From the NCBI GenBank assembly GCA_905221605.1, contig CAJNDS010001415.1, forward strand, positions 1 to 19,788: DNA of 19,788 bases. Reading direction: 5' to 3'. This document shows positions 1 through 7,596 of the stretch, in pieces. Below the pieces are notes generated by a model. That model made no database searches, was not told where the DNA came from, and was given only the letters and a program-made list of their open reading frames with translations. Position 1 is the stretch's first letter. Each line of letters starts with the position of its first letter. Origin of the DNA: Symbiodinium natans. Taxonomy: Eukaryota; Sar; Dinophyceae; Suessiales; Symbiodiniaceae. The position numbers and the translations under genes were made by a program.

Positions 1-172
1 CCAGCCGAGCCGCCCAAAGCAAGTGGCTGCATGGGCATCGCACATACAATATGCCTATACAGCAGTTCAACTGTCTTACCATAGAGCGTGCCGTGCCACC
101 GCTAGGCAGTGGAGCGGTGTCAGTACTGACAATATATTATATATATACCCCAAAACCTGCCCGAAATCACGG
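1..172 (+). repeat. Block A leader, unit 1
   Basis: Non-repetitive 172-bp leader of the unit, rich in GC at its start and ending in a TATA-rich run (131-147) before ACCCCAAAACC. It differs from the unit 2 copy by substitutions at 68 and 82 and has no indel, in contrast to the variable arrays that follow. Its function is unknown. An open frame through it starts with GTG only and runs into the dyad repeats, so I do not call a gene. Confidence 0.85.
97..131. other. Paired dyads in leader (unit 1)
   Basis: CACCGCT (97-103) and AGCGGTG (113-119) form an inverted repeat with a 9-nt loop. It overlaps by two bases a perfect 14-bp palindrome, TGTCAGTACTGACA (118-131). The TATATA run follows immediately. 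The two structures share bases, so both cannot be fully extruded at once. This could be a protein-binding or structured site; no factor is recognised. Confidence 0.6.
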
Positions 173-1061
173 TTAAACTATAAAGATTTCTATAGTTTTG
201 CGTCTAAACTATAAACGTTTATAGTTTAGGCTCTATAGTTTTGGCTCTAAACTATAGACGTTTATAGTTTAGCGTCTATAGTTTAGGGCTTTATAGTTTA
301 GGCTTTATAGTTTAGCGGCTAAACTATAAACGTCTATAGTTTAGGAGTCAGGCTTTATAGTTTAGCGCCGAAACCATAAACGTTTATAGTTTAGGCTCTA
401 GAGTTTGGGGCTCTATAGTTTAGGGCAAAATCCAGAAATTGGAGGCAGCATTTCCGGCATCGATTTCTGTACTAAAAAATCGCATTTTGAAGCTCGGTCC
501 AGGCCAATCCTGGGGGACCCCCCACGGCTGGTTCTAAACTATAAACGTTTCTATAGTTTGGGAGCCAACCTTTACAGTTTAGCGCCTAAACTATAAACGT
601 CTATAGTTTAGGAGTCAGGCTTTATAGTTTAGCGCCGAAACTATAAACGTCTATAGTTTAGGCTCTAGAGTTTGGGGCTCTATAGTTTAGGGCAAAATCC
701 AGAAATTGGAGGCAGCATTTCCGGCATCGATTTCTGTACTAAAAAATCGCATTTTGAAGCTCGGTCCAGGCCAATCCTGGGGGACCCCCCACGGCTGGTT
801 CTAAACTATAAACGCTTCTATAGTTTAGGAGCCAACCTTTATAGTTTAGCGGCTAAACTATAAACGTTTATAGTTTCGGGGTCAAGCTTTATAGTTTAGC
901 GCCGAAACTATAAACGTTTATAGTTTAGGCTCTAGAGTTTGGGGCTCTATAGTTTAAGGCAAAATCCAGAAATTGGAGGCAGCATTTCCGGCATCGATTT
1001 CTGTACTAAAAAATCGCATTTTGAAGCTCGGTCCAGGCCAATCCTGGGAGACCCCCCACGG
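173..1061 (+). repeat. Block B, 267-bp tandem repeats with three 101-bp cores (unit 1)
   Basis: The first 230 bp are AAACTATA/TATAGTTT dyads. Three cores then occur at 427-527, 694-794 and 961-1061, exactly 267 bp apart. Each core runs from AAAATCCAGAAATTGGAGGC to GGGACCCCCCACGG. The 166 bp between cores hold several dyads of the kind that make up the 50-bp array. Open frames of 63 codons across each core start with TTG and stop in CTATAA of the dyads. They are a product of the repeat (267 = 3 x 89) and not convincing genes. Confidence 0.9.
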
Positions 1062-1565
1062 ATGGTCCTAAACTATAAACGTCTATAATTTGGGAGCCAA
1101 CCTTTATAGTTTAGCGCCTAAACTATAAACTATAAACGTCTATAGTTTAGGAGCCCCTCTTTATATCAGCGCCTAAACTATAAACGTCTATAGTTCAGGA
1201 GCCACTCTTTATAGTTTAGCGCCTAAACTATAAACGTCTATAGTTTAGGAGCCCCTCTTTATAGTTTAGCGCCTAAACTATAAACGTTTACAGTTTAGGA
1301 GCCCCTCTTTATAGTATAGCGCCTAAACTATAAACGTCTATAGTTTAGGAGCCACTCTTTATAGTTTAGCGCCTAAACTATAAACGTCTATAGTTTAGGA
1401 GCCCCTCTTTATAGTTTAGCGCCTAAACTATAAACGTCTATAATTTAGGAGCCAACCTTTATAGTTTAGCGGCTAAACTATAAACGTCTATAGTTTCGGA
1501 GTCAGGCTTTATAGTCTAGCGCCGAAACTATAGACGTTTATAGTTTAGACTCTGTAGTTTGGGGC
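1062..1565 (+). repeat. Block C first part, 50-bp dyad satellite (unit 1)
   Basis: Tandem 50-bp monomers with consensus parts CTAAACTATAAACGTC, TATAGTTTAGGAGCC(A/C)CTC and TTTATAGTTTAGCGC. Each monomer has one forward half-site (CTAAACTATA) and two reverse half-sites (TATAGTTTAG). The forward half can pair with the one upstream across CGC or the one downstream across AACGTC. The variants CCACTC and CCCCTC alternate irregularly in the spacer. Confidence 0.9.
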
Positions 1566-1931
1566 AAAAATCAGAAATTGGAGGCAGCATTTCGGGCATC
1601 GATTTCTGTACTAAAAATCGCACTTTTAAGCTGGGTCCAGGCCAATCCTGGGGGACCCCCCACGGATGTTCCTAAACTATAAACGTTTATAGTTTAGGAG
1701 CCAACCTTTATAGTTTAGCGGCTAAACTATAAACGTTTATAGTTTAGGGGTCAAGCTTTATAGTTTAGCGCCGAAACTATGAACGTTTATAGTTTAGGCT
1801 CTAGAGTTTGGGGCTCTATAGTTTAGGGCGAAATCCAGAAATTGGAGGCAGCATTTCCCGCATCGATTTGTGTACTAAAAAATCGCATTTTGAAGCTCGG
1901 TCCAGGCCAATCCTGGGGGGACCCCCCACGG
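1566..1931 (+). repeat. Fourth and fifth 101-bp cores with intervening dyads (unit 1)
   Basis: Two further core copies interrupt the 50-bp array, at 1566-1665 and 1830-1931. The fourth is the most diverged (AAAAATCAG start, TTTAAGCTGGGT inside). The fifth has CCCGCATCGATTTGTG and one extra G in its G-run. Between them lie perfect dyads: a 28-bp palindrome at 1671-1698 centred on AACGTT, then overlapping palindromes at 1707-1733 (13-bp arms around a single G) and 1722-1747 (26 bp). Confidence 0.9.
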
Positions 1932-2660
1932 ATGGTCCTAAACTATAAACGTCTATAATGTGGGAGCCAACCTTTATAGTTTAGCGCCTAAACTATAAAC
2001 GTCTATAGTTTAGGAGCCACTCTTTATAATTTAGTGCCTAAACTATAAACGTCTATAGTTTAGGAGCCTCTCTTTATAGTTTAGCGCCTAAACTATAAAC
2101 GTTTACAGTTTCGGAGCCCCTCTTTATAGTTTAGCGCCTAAACTATAAACGTTTACAGTTTAGGAGCCCCCCTTTATAGTTTAGCGCCTAAACTATAAAC
2201 GTTTACAGTTTAGGAGCCCCTCTTTATAGTTTAGTGCCTAAACTATAAACGTTTACAGTTTCGGAGCCCCTCTTTATAGTTTAGCGCCTAAACTATAAAC
2301 GTCTATAGTTTCGGAGCCACTCTTTATAGTTTAGCGCCTAGACTATAAGCGTTTACAGTTTAGGAGCCCCTCTTTATAGTTTAGCGCCTAAACTATAAAC
2401 GTTTACAGTTTAGGAGCCCCCCTTTATAGTTTAGCGCCTAAACTATAGACGTCTATAGTTTAAGAGCCACTCTTTATAGTTTAGCGCCTAAACTAGTAAG
2501 GTCCATAGGTCAGGAGCCAACCTGTATAGTTCAGCGCCTCAACTATAAACGTCTATAGTTTAGGAGCCAAGCTTGATAGTTTAGCGCCTAACTATAAACG
2601 TCTATAGTTTAGGAGCCGCTCTTATAGTTTAACGCCAACACTACAAACGTCTACAGTTTA
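1932..2660 (+). repeat. Block C second part, 50-bp dyad satellite (unit 1)
   Basis: Roughly fourteen 50-bp monomers. Many have TTTACAGTTT in place of CTATAGTTT, which breaks one dyad arm by one base. The right edge degenerates: a marker monomer with CTAGTAAGGTCCATAGGTCAGG at about 2494-2514 is also present in units 3 and 4 at the matching place. This shows that the array edges keep an ancestral order while the middle turns over. Confidence 0.88.
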
Positions 2661-3998
2661 TAGGGGTCGCTTTCTATAGTTTGGCATAAACGGTACCCCC
2701 GCGGGCCTAAACTGTGAACGGTACCCCCACGCGGATTTTCGGACATTGGCTAAACTATAAACGTCGAACATTTGGGGCCACTTTCTACAGTTGGGCACCT
2801 AAACTGTAAACGGTACCCCCCACGCGGATTTTCGGACTTTGGTTAAACTATAAGCGTCTATAGTTCAGGGGCCGCTTTCTTTAGTGTGGCACCTAAACCT
2901 TGAATGGTACCCCCACACGGATTCTCGGACTTTTGCTAAACTATAAACGTTTATTGTTTTAGGGGTCACTTTCTATAGCTTGACACCTGACTGTAAACGT
3001 GCAAAACGGTACCCCCTACGCGGATTTTCGGATTTTGGCTACACTGTAAGCGTCTATAGTTTAGGGGCCACTTTCTATAGTTTGGCACCTGAACTGTAAA
3101 CGGTACCCTCACGCGGATTTTCGGATGTTGGCCTAGACTGTAAACGGTACCCCCGCGCGGATTTTCGGCCTTTGGCTGAACTATAAACGTCGACAGTTTT
3201 TGGGGCCACCTTCTACAGTTTGGCACCTAAACTGTAAACGGTACCCCTACGCGGATTTTCGGACTTTGGCTAAACTATAAACGTCTTTAGTTTAGGGGCC
3301 ACTTTCTATAGTTTGGCACCTAAACTGCAAGCGGTGCCCCCACGCGGATTTTCGGACTTTGGCTAAGCTATAAACACCTATAGTTTTAGGGGTCACTTTC
3401 TATAGTTTGGCACCTGAACTGTAAATTGTAACCTCACGTGGATTTTCGGACTTTTGCGAACCTATAAACGTCTATAGTTTAGGGGCACTTTCAAACTGTA
3501 AGCGGTACCCCCGCGCGGATTTTCGGACTTTGGCTAAACTATAAACGTTTATAGCTTAGGGGCGACTTTCTATTGTTCGGCACTTACACTATAAATGGTA
3601 CCCCCGCGCGGATTTTCGACTGTGGCTACACTATAAACGTTGAAAGTTTGGGGCACTTTCTATAGTTTGGCACCTAAACTGTAAACGTTACCCCCACACG
3701 GGTTTTCGGACTTTGGCTAAACTATAAACGTCTATAGTTCAGGGGCCACTTTCTATAGTTCGGCACCTAAACTATATATGGTACCCCCACGCGGATTTTG
3801 GGACTTTGGCTAAACTATAAACGTCGAAAGTTTGGGGCCACTTTCTACAGTTTGGCACCTAAACTGCAAACGCTACCCCCACGCGGATTTTCGGACTTTG
3901 TTTAAACTATAAGCGTCTATAATTTAGGGGCCACTTTCTATAGTTTGGCACTTGAACTGTAAACGGTACCCCACGCGGATTTTCGGACTTTGGCTAAG
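2661..3998 (+). repeat. Block D, 93-bp tandem repeats (unit 1)
   Basis: Degenerate tandem repeats of about 93 bp. Each combines a 50-bp segment clearly related to the block C monomer (CTAAACTATAAACGTC, TATAGTTTAGGGGCCACTTT, CTATAGTTTGGCAC) with a 43-bp segment (CTAAACTGTAAACGGTACCC, CACGCGGATTTTCGGACTTT). KpnI-type GGTACC and the GCGGATTTTCGGAC box recur at each period. This unit keeps about 205 bp (2794-2998) that units 3 and 4 lack. A minus-strand open frame at 2966-3226 is repeat-derived. Confidence 0.88.
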
Positions 3999-4015
3999 CC
4001 ATGCTAAGTCATAAA

Positions 4016-4189
4016 CAAGGTGGAGGCAACGCGCAAGGAAGGTGGAAGCAAGTGGAAACAAGGTGGAAGCAAGGTGGCAGCAAGATGGAAGCAAGGTTGA
4101 AGAACGGTAGAAGCAAGGTGGAAGCAAGGTGGAAGCAAAGTGCAAGCAACGTGGAAGCGAGCTGGAAGCAAGGTGGAAGCAGGGTGGAA
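4016..4189 (+). repeat. Block E, 11-bp minisatellite AGCAAGGTGGA (unit 1)
   Basis: About sixteen copies of an 11-bp purine-rich monomer (AGCAAGGTGGA with variants such as AGCAACGTGGA and AGCGAGCTGGA). Because 11 is not a multiple of 3, the array is open in several frames on both strands, which gives long overlapping open frames running into block F. An ATG frame of 156 codons from 4001 to 4471 is the only longer one with a normal start. In unit 3 its counterpart is frameshifted by an extra monomer, so coding is unlikely. Confidence 0.9.
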
Positions 4190-5040
4190 TCACTAGCTAC
4201 GGTCAGCCGCCGCCGATGTTTTTCCCCCCGGGCGCAAAACCTCCAATCAATGAACGGTTTTCCCCCGGGACGCAAAACCTCCGGTCTTTCCATGCTCGCA
4301 AAACCTCCAATCGACACAGAAATGCTTCGCGGATCTACAGGAGGCGTAAAGCCTCCAATCAATTCAAAGATGGTTTTCCCTCGGGCGCAAAACCTCCAAT
4401 CAATGCAACGGTCTTTCCCCCGGGCGCAAAACCTCCGGTGGGCCCAAATGGCTTCGCGATTCATATGTTGATAGAGCACGAGAACGGTGCTCAAAAGCTA
4501 CATCCAACCAGTGATGTCTTTCCCCCGACAGCACCTCGGATCTGTATCCTGATATAGCACAAGTACCGGGCTTAATACCTGCCTTTGGTGTCGTGCCAGG
4601 ACGGTGCTTAAACGCTGCCTTTCCCCCGCCGATGTTTTTCTCCCGGGCGCAAAACCTCCAATCAACGCAACGGTCTTTCCCCCGGGCATGAAACCTCCCT
4701 GCTGGCAAAACCTCCGGTCGACCCAAAAAAAAAGCATCGCGGATTTACATGCTGATAGAGCACAAGTACGGTGCTCAAGAGCTACGTCTAACAAGCGACG
4801 TCCTCCTCTGACAGCAGAACCTCCAATCAACTCGCGGTCGACCCACCTGTGGATTGATATAGTACAAGTGCCGGGCTCGAAAGCTACGGTCAACCACCGA
4901 TGTCTTCCCCCGGGCAGAAACCTCCGTTCGACCCAAACATGCTCTTCGGTTTTCTTTGTGATCTGAGCACCATGCTTAAAGCTACGGTCAACCATCGGTC
5001 TCTTTCCCCCGGGCGCAAAACCTCCGGTTGACCCCCCTGC
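4190..5040 (+). repeat. Block F, degenerate GC-rich repeats (unit 1)
   Basis: About 0.85 kb of degenerate repeats around CCCCCGGGCGCAAAACCTCC, followed alternately by AATCAA or GGTCGACC, spaced roughly 40-50 bp. SmaI-type CCCGGG recurs. Interspersed are hairpins with arms GAGCAC/GTGCTC around a 7-nt loop, at 4474-4492 and 4758-4776. A third related hairpin at about 4966-4977 has lost 6 bp of loop and arm compared with units 2 and 3. Minus-strand open frames of up to 197 codons are not kept in the other units, so no gene is called. Confidence 0.82.
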
Positions 5041-5100
5041 AAGACTAGCAGGCTGCAAGAGGACTAAGATCGCGGTGGAACAAACAAGCAACTTTGACTA

Positions 5101-5115
5101 GGGTGTAATACACCC
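5101..5115. other. 15-bp dyad GGGTGTA-A-TACACCC (unit 1)
   Basis: Perfect inverted repeat with 7-bp arms around a single A. The unit 3 copy has a different end pair but stays perfect, as described in the findings. The size and symmetry would suit a dimeric DNA-binding protein, but no family is identified. Confidence 0.55.
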
Positions 5116-5160
5116 CGACAAGAACGCATACAAGAAGGTGAGTGAGAAAAAAACAAGAGA

Positions 5161-5186
5161 GTTTCCTAAACATGAGTTTAGGAAAC
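5161..5186. other. Hairpin with telomere-like arms (unit 1)
   Basis: GTTTCCTAAAC and GTTTAGGAAAC are perfect 11-bp arms around ATGA. The arms contain CCTAAAC and its complement GTTTAGG, the same heptamer that builds both the telomeric tract and the dyad satellite. A plant-type telo-box (AAACCCTAA) follows directly at 5188. Confidence 0.65.
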
Positions 5187-5374
5187 TAAACCCTAAAAGG
5201 CGGAGCTGGCTAAGGGTGGGAGCCGCACTTGACGGCGCGGGAGGGAAACGCGTGAAATGATGTGGCCGAAGCAAGGCCCCATTCTCGGTGGCCTTGAGCG
5301 TGCTCCGGAACCGAAACAAATTTCAAGTTTGTTCGCCCGTCCGGCCATGTCATATCCTTCTCCAGCTTCGGCGC

Positions 5375-5660
5375 AAACCCTAAACCCTAAACCCTAAACC
5401 CTAAACCCTAAACCCTAAACCCTAAACCCTAAACCCTAAACCCTAAACCCTAAACCCTAAACCCTAAACCCTAAAACCCTAAACCCAAACCCTAAACCCT
5501 AAACCCTAAACATAAACCTAAACCTAAACCTAAACCTAAACCCTAAACCCTAAACCCTAAACCCTAAACCCTAAACCCTAAACCCTAAACCCTAAACCCT
5601 AAACCCTAAACCCTAAACCCTAAACCCTAAACCCTAAACCCTAAACCCTAAACCCTAAAC
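5375..5660 (+). repeat. Block H, interstitial CCCTAAA telomeric tract (unit 1, 286 bp)
   Basis: Nearly pure CCCTAAA heptamers, the C-rich strand of an Arabidopsis-type telomere, flanked on both sides by unit sequence and therefore interstitial. A disturbed segment at about 5471-5540 contains an 8-mer (CCCTAAAA), a CCCAAA, a CATAAA and four consecutive CCTAAA hexamers. Both outer parts are perfect heptamers. Confidence 0.97.
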
Positions 5661-5668
5661 TCAGGCGT

Positions 5669-5704
5669 GGCTGGTGGGGGAGCTTCGCTCCTTTCCCACC
5701 AGCC
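5669..5704. other. Strong GC-rich stem-loop at unit 1/2 boundary
   Basis: GGCTGGTGGG-GGAGC pairs with GCTCC-CCCACCAGCC around a TTC loop, with only a TTT bulge on the 3' side. This gives 15 base pairs. It lies 8 bp after the telomeric tract at the start of the leader and recurs identically at every boundary. It has no T-run after it, so it is not a bacterial-type terminator. Confidence 0.75.
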
Positions 5705-5870
5705 GAGCCGCCCAAAGCAAGTGGCTGCATGGGCATCGCACATACAATATGCCTATACAGCAGTTAAACTGTCTTACCAGAGAGCGTGCCGTGCCACCGC
5801 TAGGCAGTGGAGCGGTGTCAGTACTGACAATATATTATATATATACCCCAAAACCTGCCCGAAATCACGG
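5699..5870 (+). repeat. Block A leader, unit 2
   Basis: Copy of the 172-bp leader with no indel. The only differences from the unit 1 copy I found are A for C at 5766 and G for T at 5780. The TATA-rich run falls at 5829-5845. Confidence 0.85.
5795..5829. other. Paired dyads in leader (unit 2)
   Basis: Same two overlapping inverted repeats as in unit 1: CACCGCT/AGCGGTG, then the palindrome TGTCAGTACTGACA at 5816-5829. They are unchanged. Confidence 0.6.
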
Positions 5871-6759
5871 TTAAACTATAAAGATTTCTATAGTTTTGCG
5901 TCTAAACTATAAACGTTTATAGTTTAGGCTCTATAGTTTTGGCTCTAAACTATAGACGTTTATAGTTTAGCGTCTATAGTTTAGGGCTTTATAGTTTAGG
6001 CTTTATAGTTTAGCGGCTAAACTATAAACGTCTATAGTTTAGGAGTCAGGCTTTATAGTTTAGCGCCGAAACTATAGACGTTTATAGTTTAGGCTCTAGA
6101 GTTTGGGGCTCTATAGTTTAGGGCAAAATCCAGAAATTGGAGGCAGCATTTCCGGCATCGATTTCTGTACTAAAAAATCGCATTTTGAAGCTCGGTCCAG
6201 GCCAATCCTGGGGGACCCCCCACGGATGGTCCTAAACTATAAACGCTTCTATAGTTTAGGAGCCAACCTTTATAGTTTAGCGGCTAAACTATAAACGTTT
6301 ATAGTTTAGGGGTCAAGCTTTATAGTTTAGCGCCGAAACTATAAACGTTTATAGTTTAGGCTCTAGAGTTTGGGGCTCTATAGTTTAGGGCAAAATCCAG
6401 AAATTGGAGGCAGCATTTCCGGCATCGATTTCTGTACTAAAAAATCGCATTTTGAAGCTCGGTCCAAGCCAATCCTGGGGGACCCCCCACGGATGGTCCT
6501 AAACTATAAACGCTTCTATAGTTTAGGAGCCAACCTTTATAGTTTAGCGGCTAAACTATAAACGTTTATAGTTTGGGGGTCAAGCTTTATAGTTTAGCGC
6601 CGAAACTATAAACGTTTATAGTTTAGGCTCTAGAGTTTGGGGCTCTATAGTTTAAGGCAAAATCCAGAAATTGGAGGCAGCATTTCCGGCATCGATTTCT
6701 GTACTAAAAAATCGCATTTTGAAGCTCGGTCCAGGCCAATCCTGGGGGACCCCCCACGG
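5871..6759 (+). repeat. Block B, 267-bp repeats with three cores (unit 2)
   Basis: Cores at 6125-6225, 6392-6492 and 6659-6759, again exactly 267 bp apart. The preceding dyad section has the same length as in unit 1. Open frames of 63 codons starting with TTG across the first two cores are repeat artefacts. Confidence 0.9.
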
Positions 6760-7228
6760 ATGGTCCTAAACTATAAACGTCTATAGTTTGGGAGCCAACC
6801 TTTATAGTTTAGCGGCTAAACTATAAACGTTTATAGTTTAGGGGTCTTTATAGTTTAGGATAGCCCCTCTTTATAGTTTAGCGCCTAAACTATAAACGTC
6901 TATATTTAGGAGCCATTCTTTATAGTTTAGCGCCTAAACTATAAACGTCTATTAAGTTTAGGAGCCCCTCTTTATAGTTTAGCGCCTAAACTATAAACGT
7001 CTATAGTTTAGGAGCCACTCTTTATAGTTTAGCGCCTAAACTATAAACGTCTATACTTTAGGAGCCCCTCTTTATAGTTTAGCGCCTAAACTATAAACGT
7101 CTATAATTTAGGAGCCAACCTTTATAGTTTAGCGGCTAAACTATAAACGTCTATAGTTTAGGAGTCAGGCTTTATAGTTTAGCGCCGAAACTATAGACGT
7201 TTATAGTTTAGACTCTGTAGTTTGGGGC
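6760..7228 (+). repeat. Block C first part, 50-bp dyad satellite (unit 2)
   Basis: Seven to eight monomers, with local irregularities absent from unit 1. These are a truncated monomer reading GGGGTCTTTATAGTTTAGGA near 6841-6860, a CTATATTTAGG deletion near 6901, and CTATTAAGTTTAGG near 6950. They mark private rearrangement in this unit. Confidence 0.88.
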
Positions 7229-7596
7229 AAAAATCAGAAGAAATTGGAGGCAGCATTTCGGGCATCGATTTCTGTACTAAAAATCGCACTTTTAAGCTGG
7301 GTCCAGGCCAATCCTGGGGGACCCCCCACGGATGTTCCTAAACTATAAACGTTTATAGTTTAGGAGCCAACCTTTATAGTTTAGCGGCTAAACTATAAAC
7401 GTTTATAGTTTAGGGGTCAAGCTTTATAGTTTAGCGCCGAAACTATGAACGTTTATAGTTTAGGCTCTAGAGTTTGGGGCTCTATAGTTTAGGGCGAAAT
7501 CCAGAAATTGGAGGCAGCATTTCCCGCATCGATTTGTGTACTAAAAAATCGCATTTTGAAGCTCGGTCCAGGCCAATCCTGGGGGACCCCCCACGG
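7229..7596 (+). repeat. Fourth and fifth 101-bp cores (unit 2)
   Basis: Cores at 7229-7331 (3 bp longer than the unit 1 copy through a repeated AAG in CAGAAGAAATTGG) and 7496-7596. The fifth carries the same CCCGCATCGATTTGTG variant as in unit 1. Between them a perfect 28-bp palindrome lies at 7337-7364. Confidence 0.9.

Larger units (their letters stand above)
5041..5374 (+). repeat. Block G, unique flank before the telomeric tract (unit 1)
   Basis: Sequence without internal tandem repetition, recurring once per unit and almost unchanged between units. It opens at a CCTGC/GCAGG hairpin (5036-5052). It contains a 15-bp dyad (5101-5115), an 11-bp-arm hairpin (5161-5186) and a telo-box AAACCCTAAAA (5188-5198). 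It then continues as GC-rich sequence up to GCTTCGGCGC, where the CCCTAAA tract starts. A 73-codon minus-strand open frame (5098-5319) recurs in unit 2 and, extended, in unit 3. With no recognisable domain and such high nucleotide identity, it is not evidence of coding. Confidence 0.75.
1..5698 (+). repeat. Higher-order tandem repeat unit 1 (5698 bp)
   Basis: First of four head-to-tail copies of a roughly 5-kb unit, defined from CCAGCCGAGCCGCCCAAAGC at position 1 to the same sequence at 5699. Block order is leader A, 267-bp repeats B, 50-bp array C, 93-bp array D, 11-bp minisatellite E, GC-rich repeats F, flank G, CCCTAAA tract H and closing stem-loop I. It is the longest unit. It keeps five 101-bp cores and the full C/D junction that unit 2 has lost. 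Only the 3' arm of its opening stem-loop is inside the window. Strand is assigned arbitrarily, with CCCTAAA on the top strand. Confidence 0.95.

Noticed and set aside
427-527. MITE or other transposon copies for the 101-bp core
   Set aside because: There are no terminal inverted repeats or target duplications, and the spacing is a fixed 267 bp, which points to tandem amplification instead of transposition.
405-596. Repeated 63-codon open frame (also 672, 6103, 6370, 7474, 10877, 11144, 16496, 16763 and 17030) as a small protein family
   Set aside because: The frame opens with TTG, spans the 101-bp core and stops in CTATAA of the dyads. The 267-bp period is divisible by 3, so the frame is kept automatically. 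The third core of unit 3 has a 1-bp deletion that breaks it, and there is no recognisable domain.
4001-4471. ATG open frame of 156 codons through the minisatellite and block F
   Set aside because: The 11-bp monomer is open in several frames on both strands. In unit 3 one extra monomer shifts this frame to a TGA at 14459-14461. The peptide is low-complexity repeat (RWKQGGSK-like).
4498-5091. Minus-strand frame of 197 codons in block F with repeated GGFAPGGKT-like peptides
   Set aside because: It is the translation of the CAAAACCTCC repeats. It falls to 166 codons in unit 2 and 104 in unit 3 through indels, so it is not under coding constraint. GGKT here is not in a P-loop context.
5098-5319. 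Minus-strand 73-codon frame in block G, kept in units 1 and 2 and extended in unit 3
   Set aside because: Nucleotide identity between copies is too high to test constraint, the composition is biased, and it has no domain. It overlaps three hairpins that better explain the conservation.
5375-5660. True chromosome terminus
   Set aside because: The CCCTAAA tract is flanked on both sides by unit sequence and recurs internally three times, so it is interstitial.
1-5698. rDNA intergenic spacer
   Set aside because: Tandem subrepeats would fit, but no rRNA sequence appears in any of the units, although three complete units are present.
5669-5704. Rho-independent transcription terminator
   Set aside because: The stem is strong but no T-run follows it, and the window is eukaryotic.
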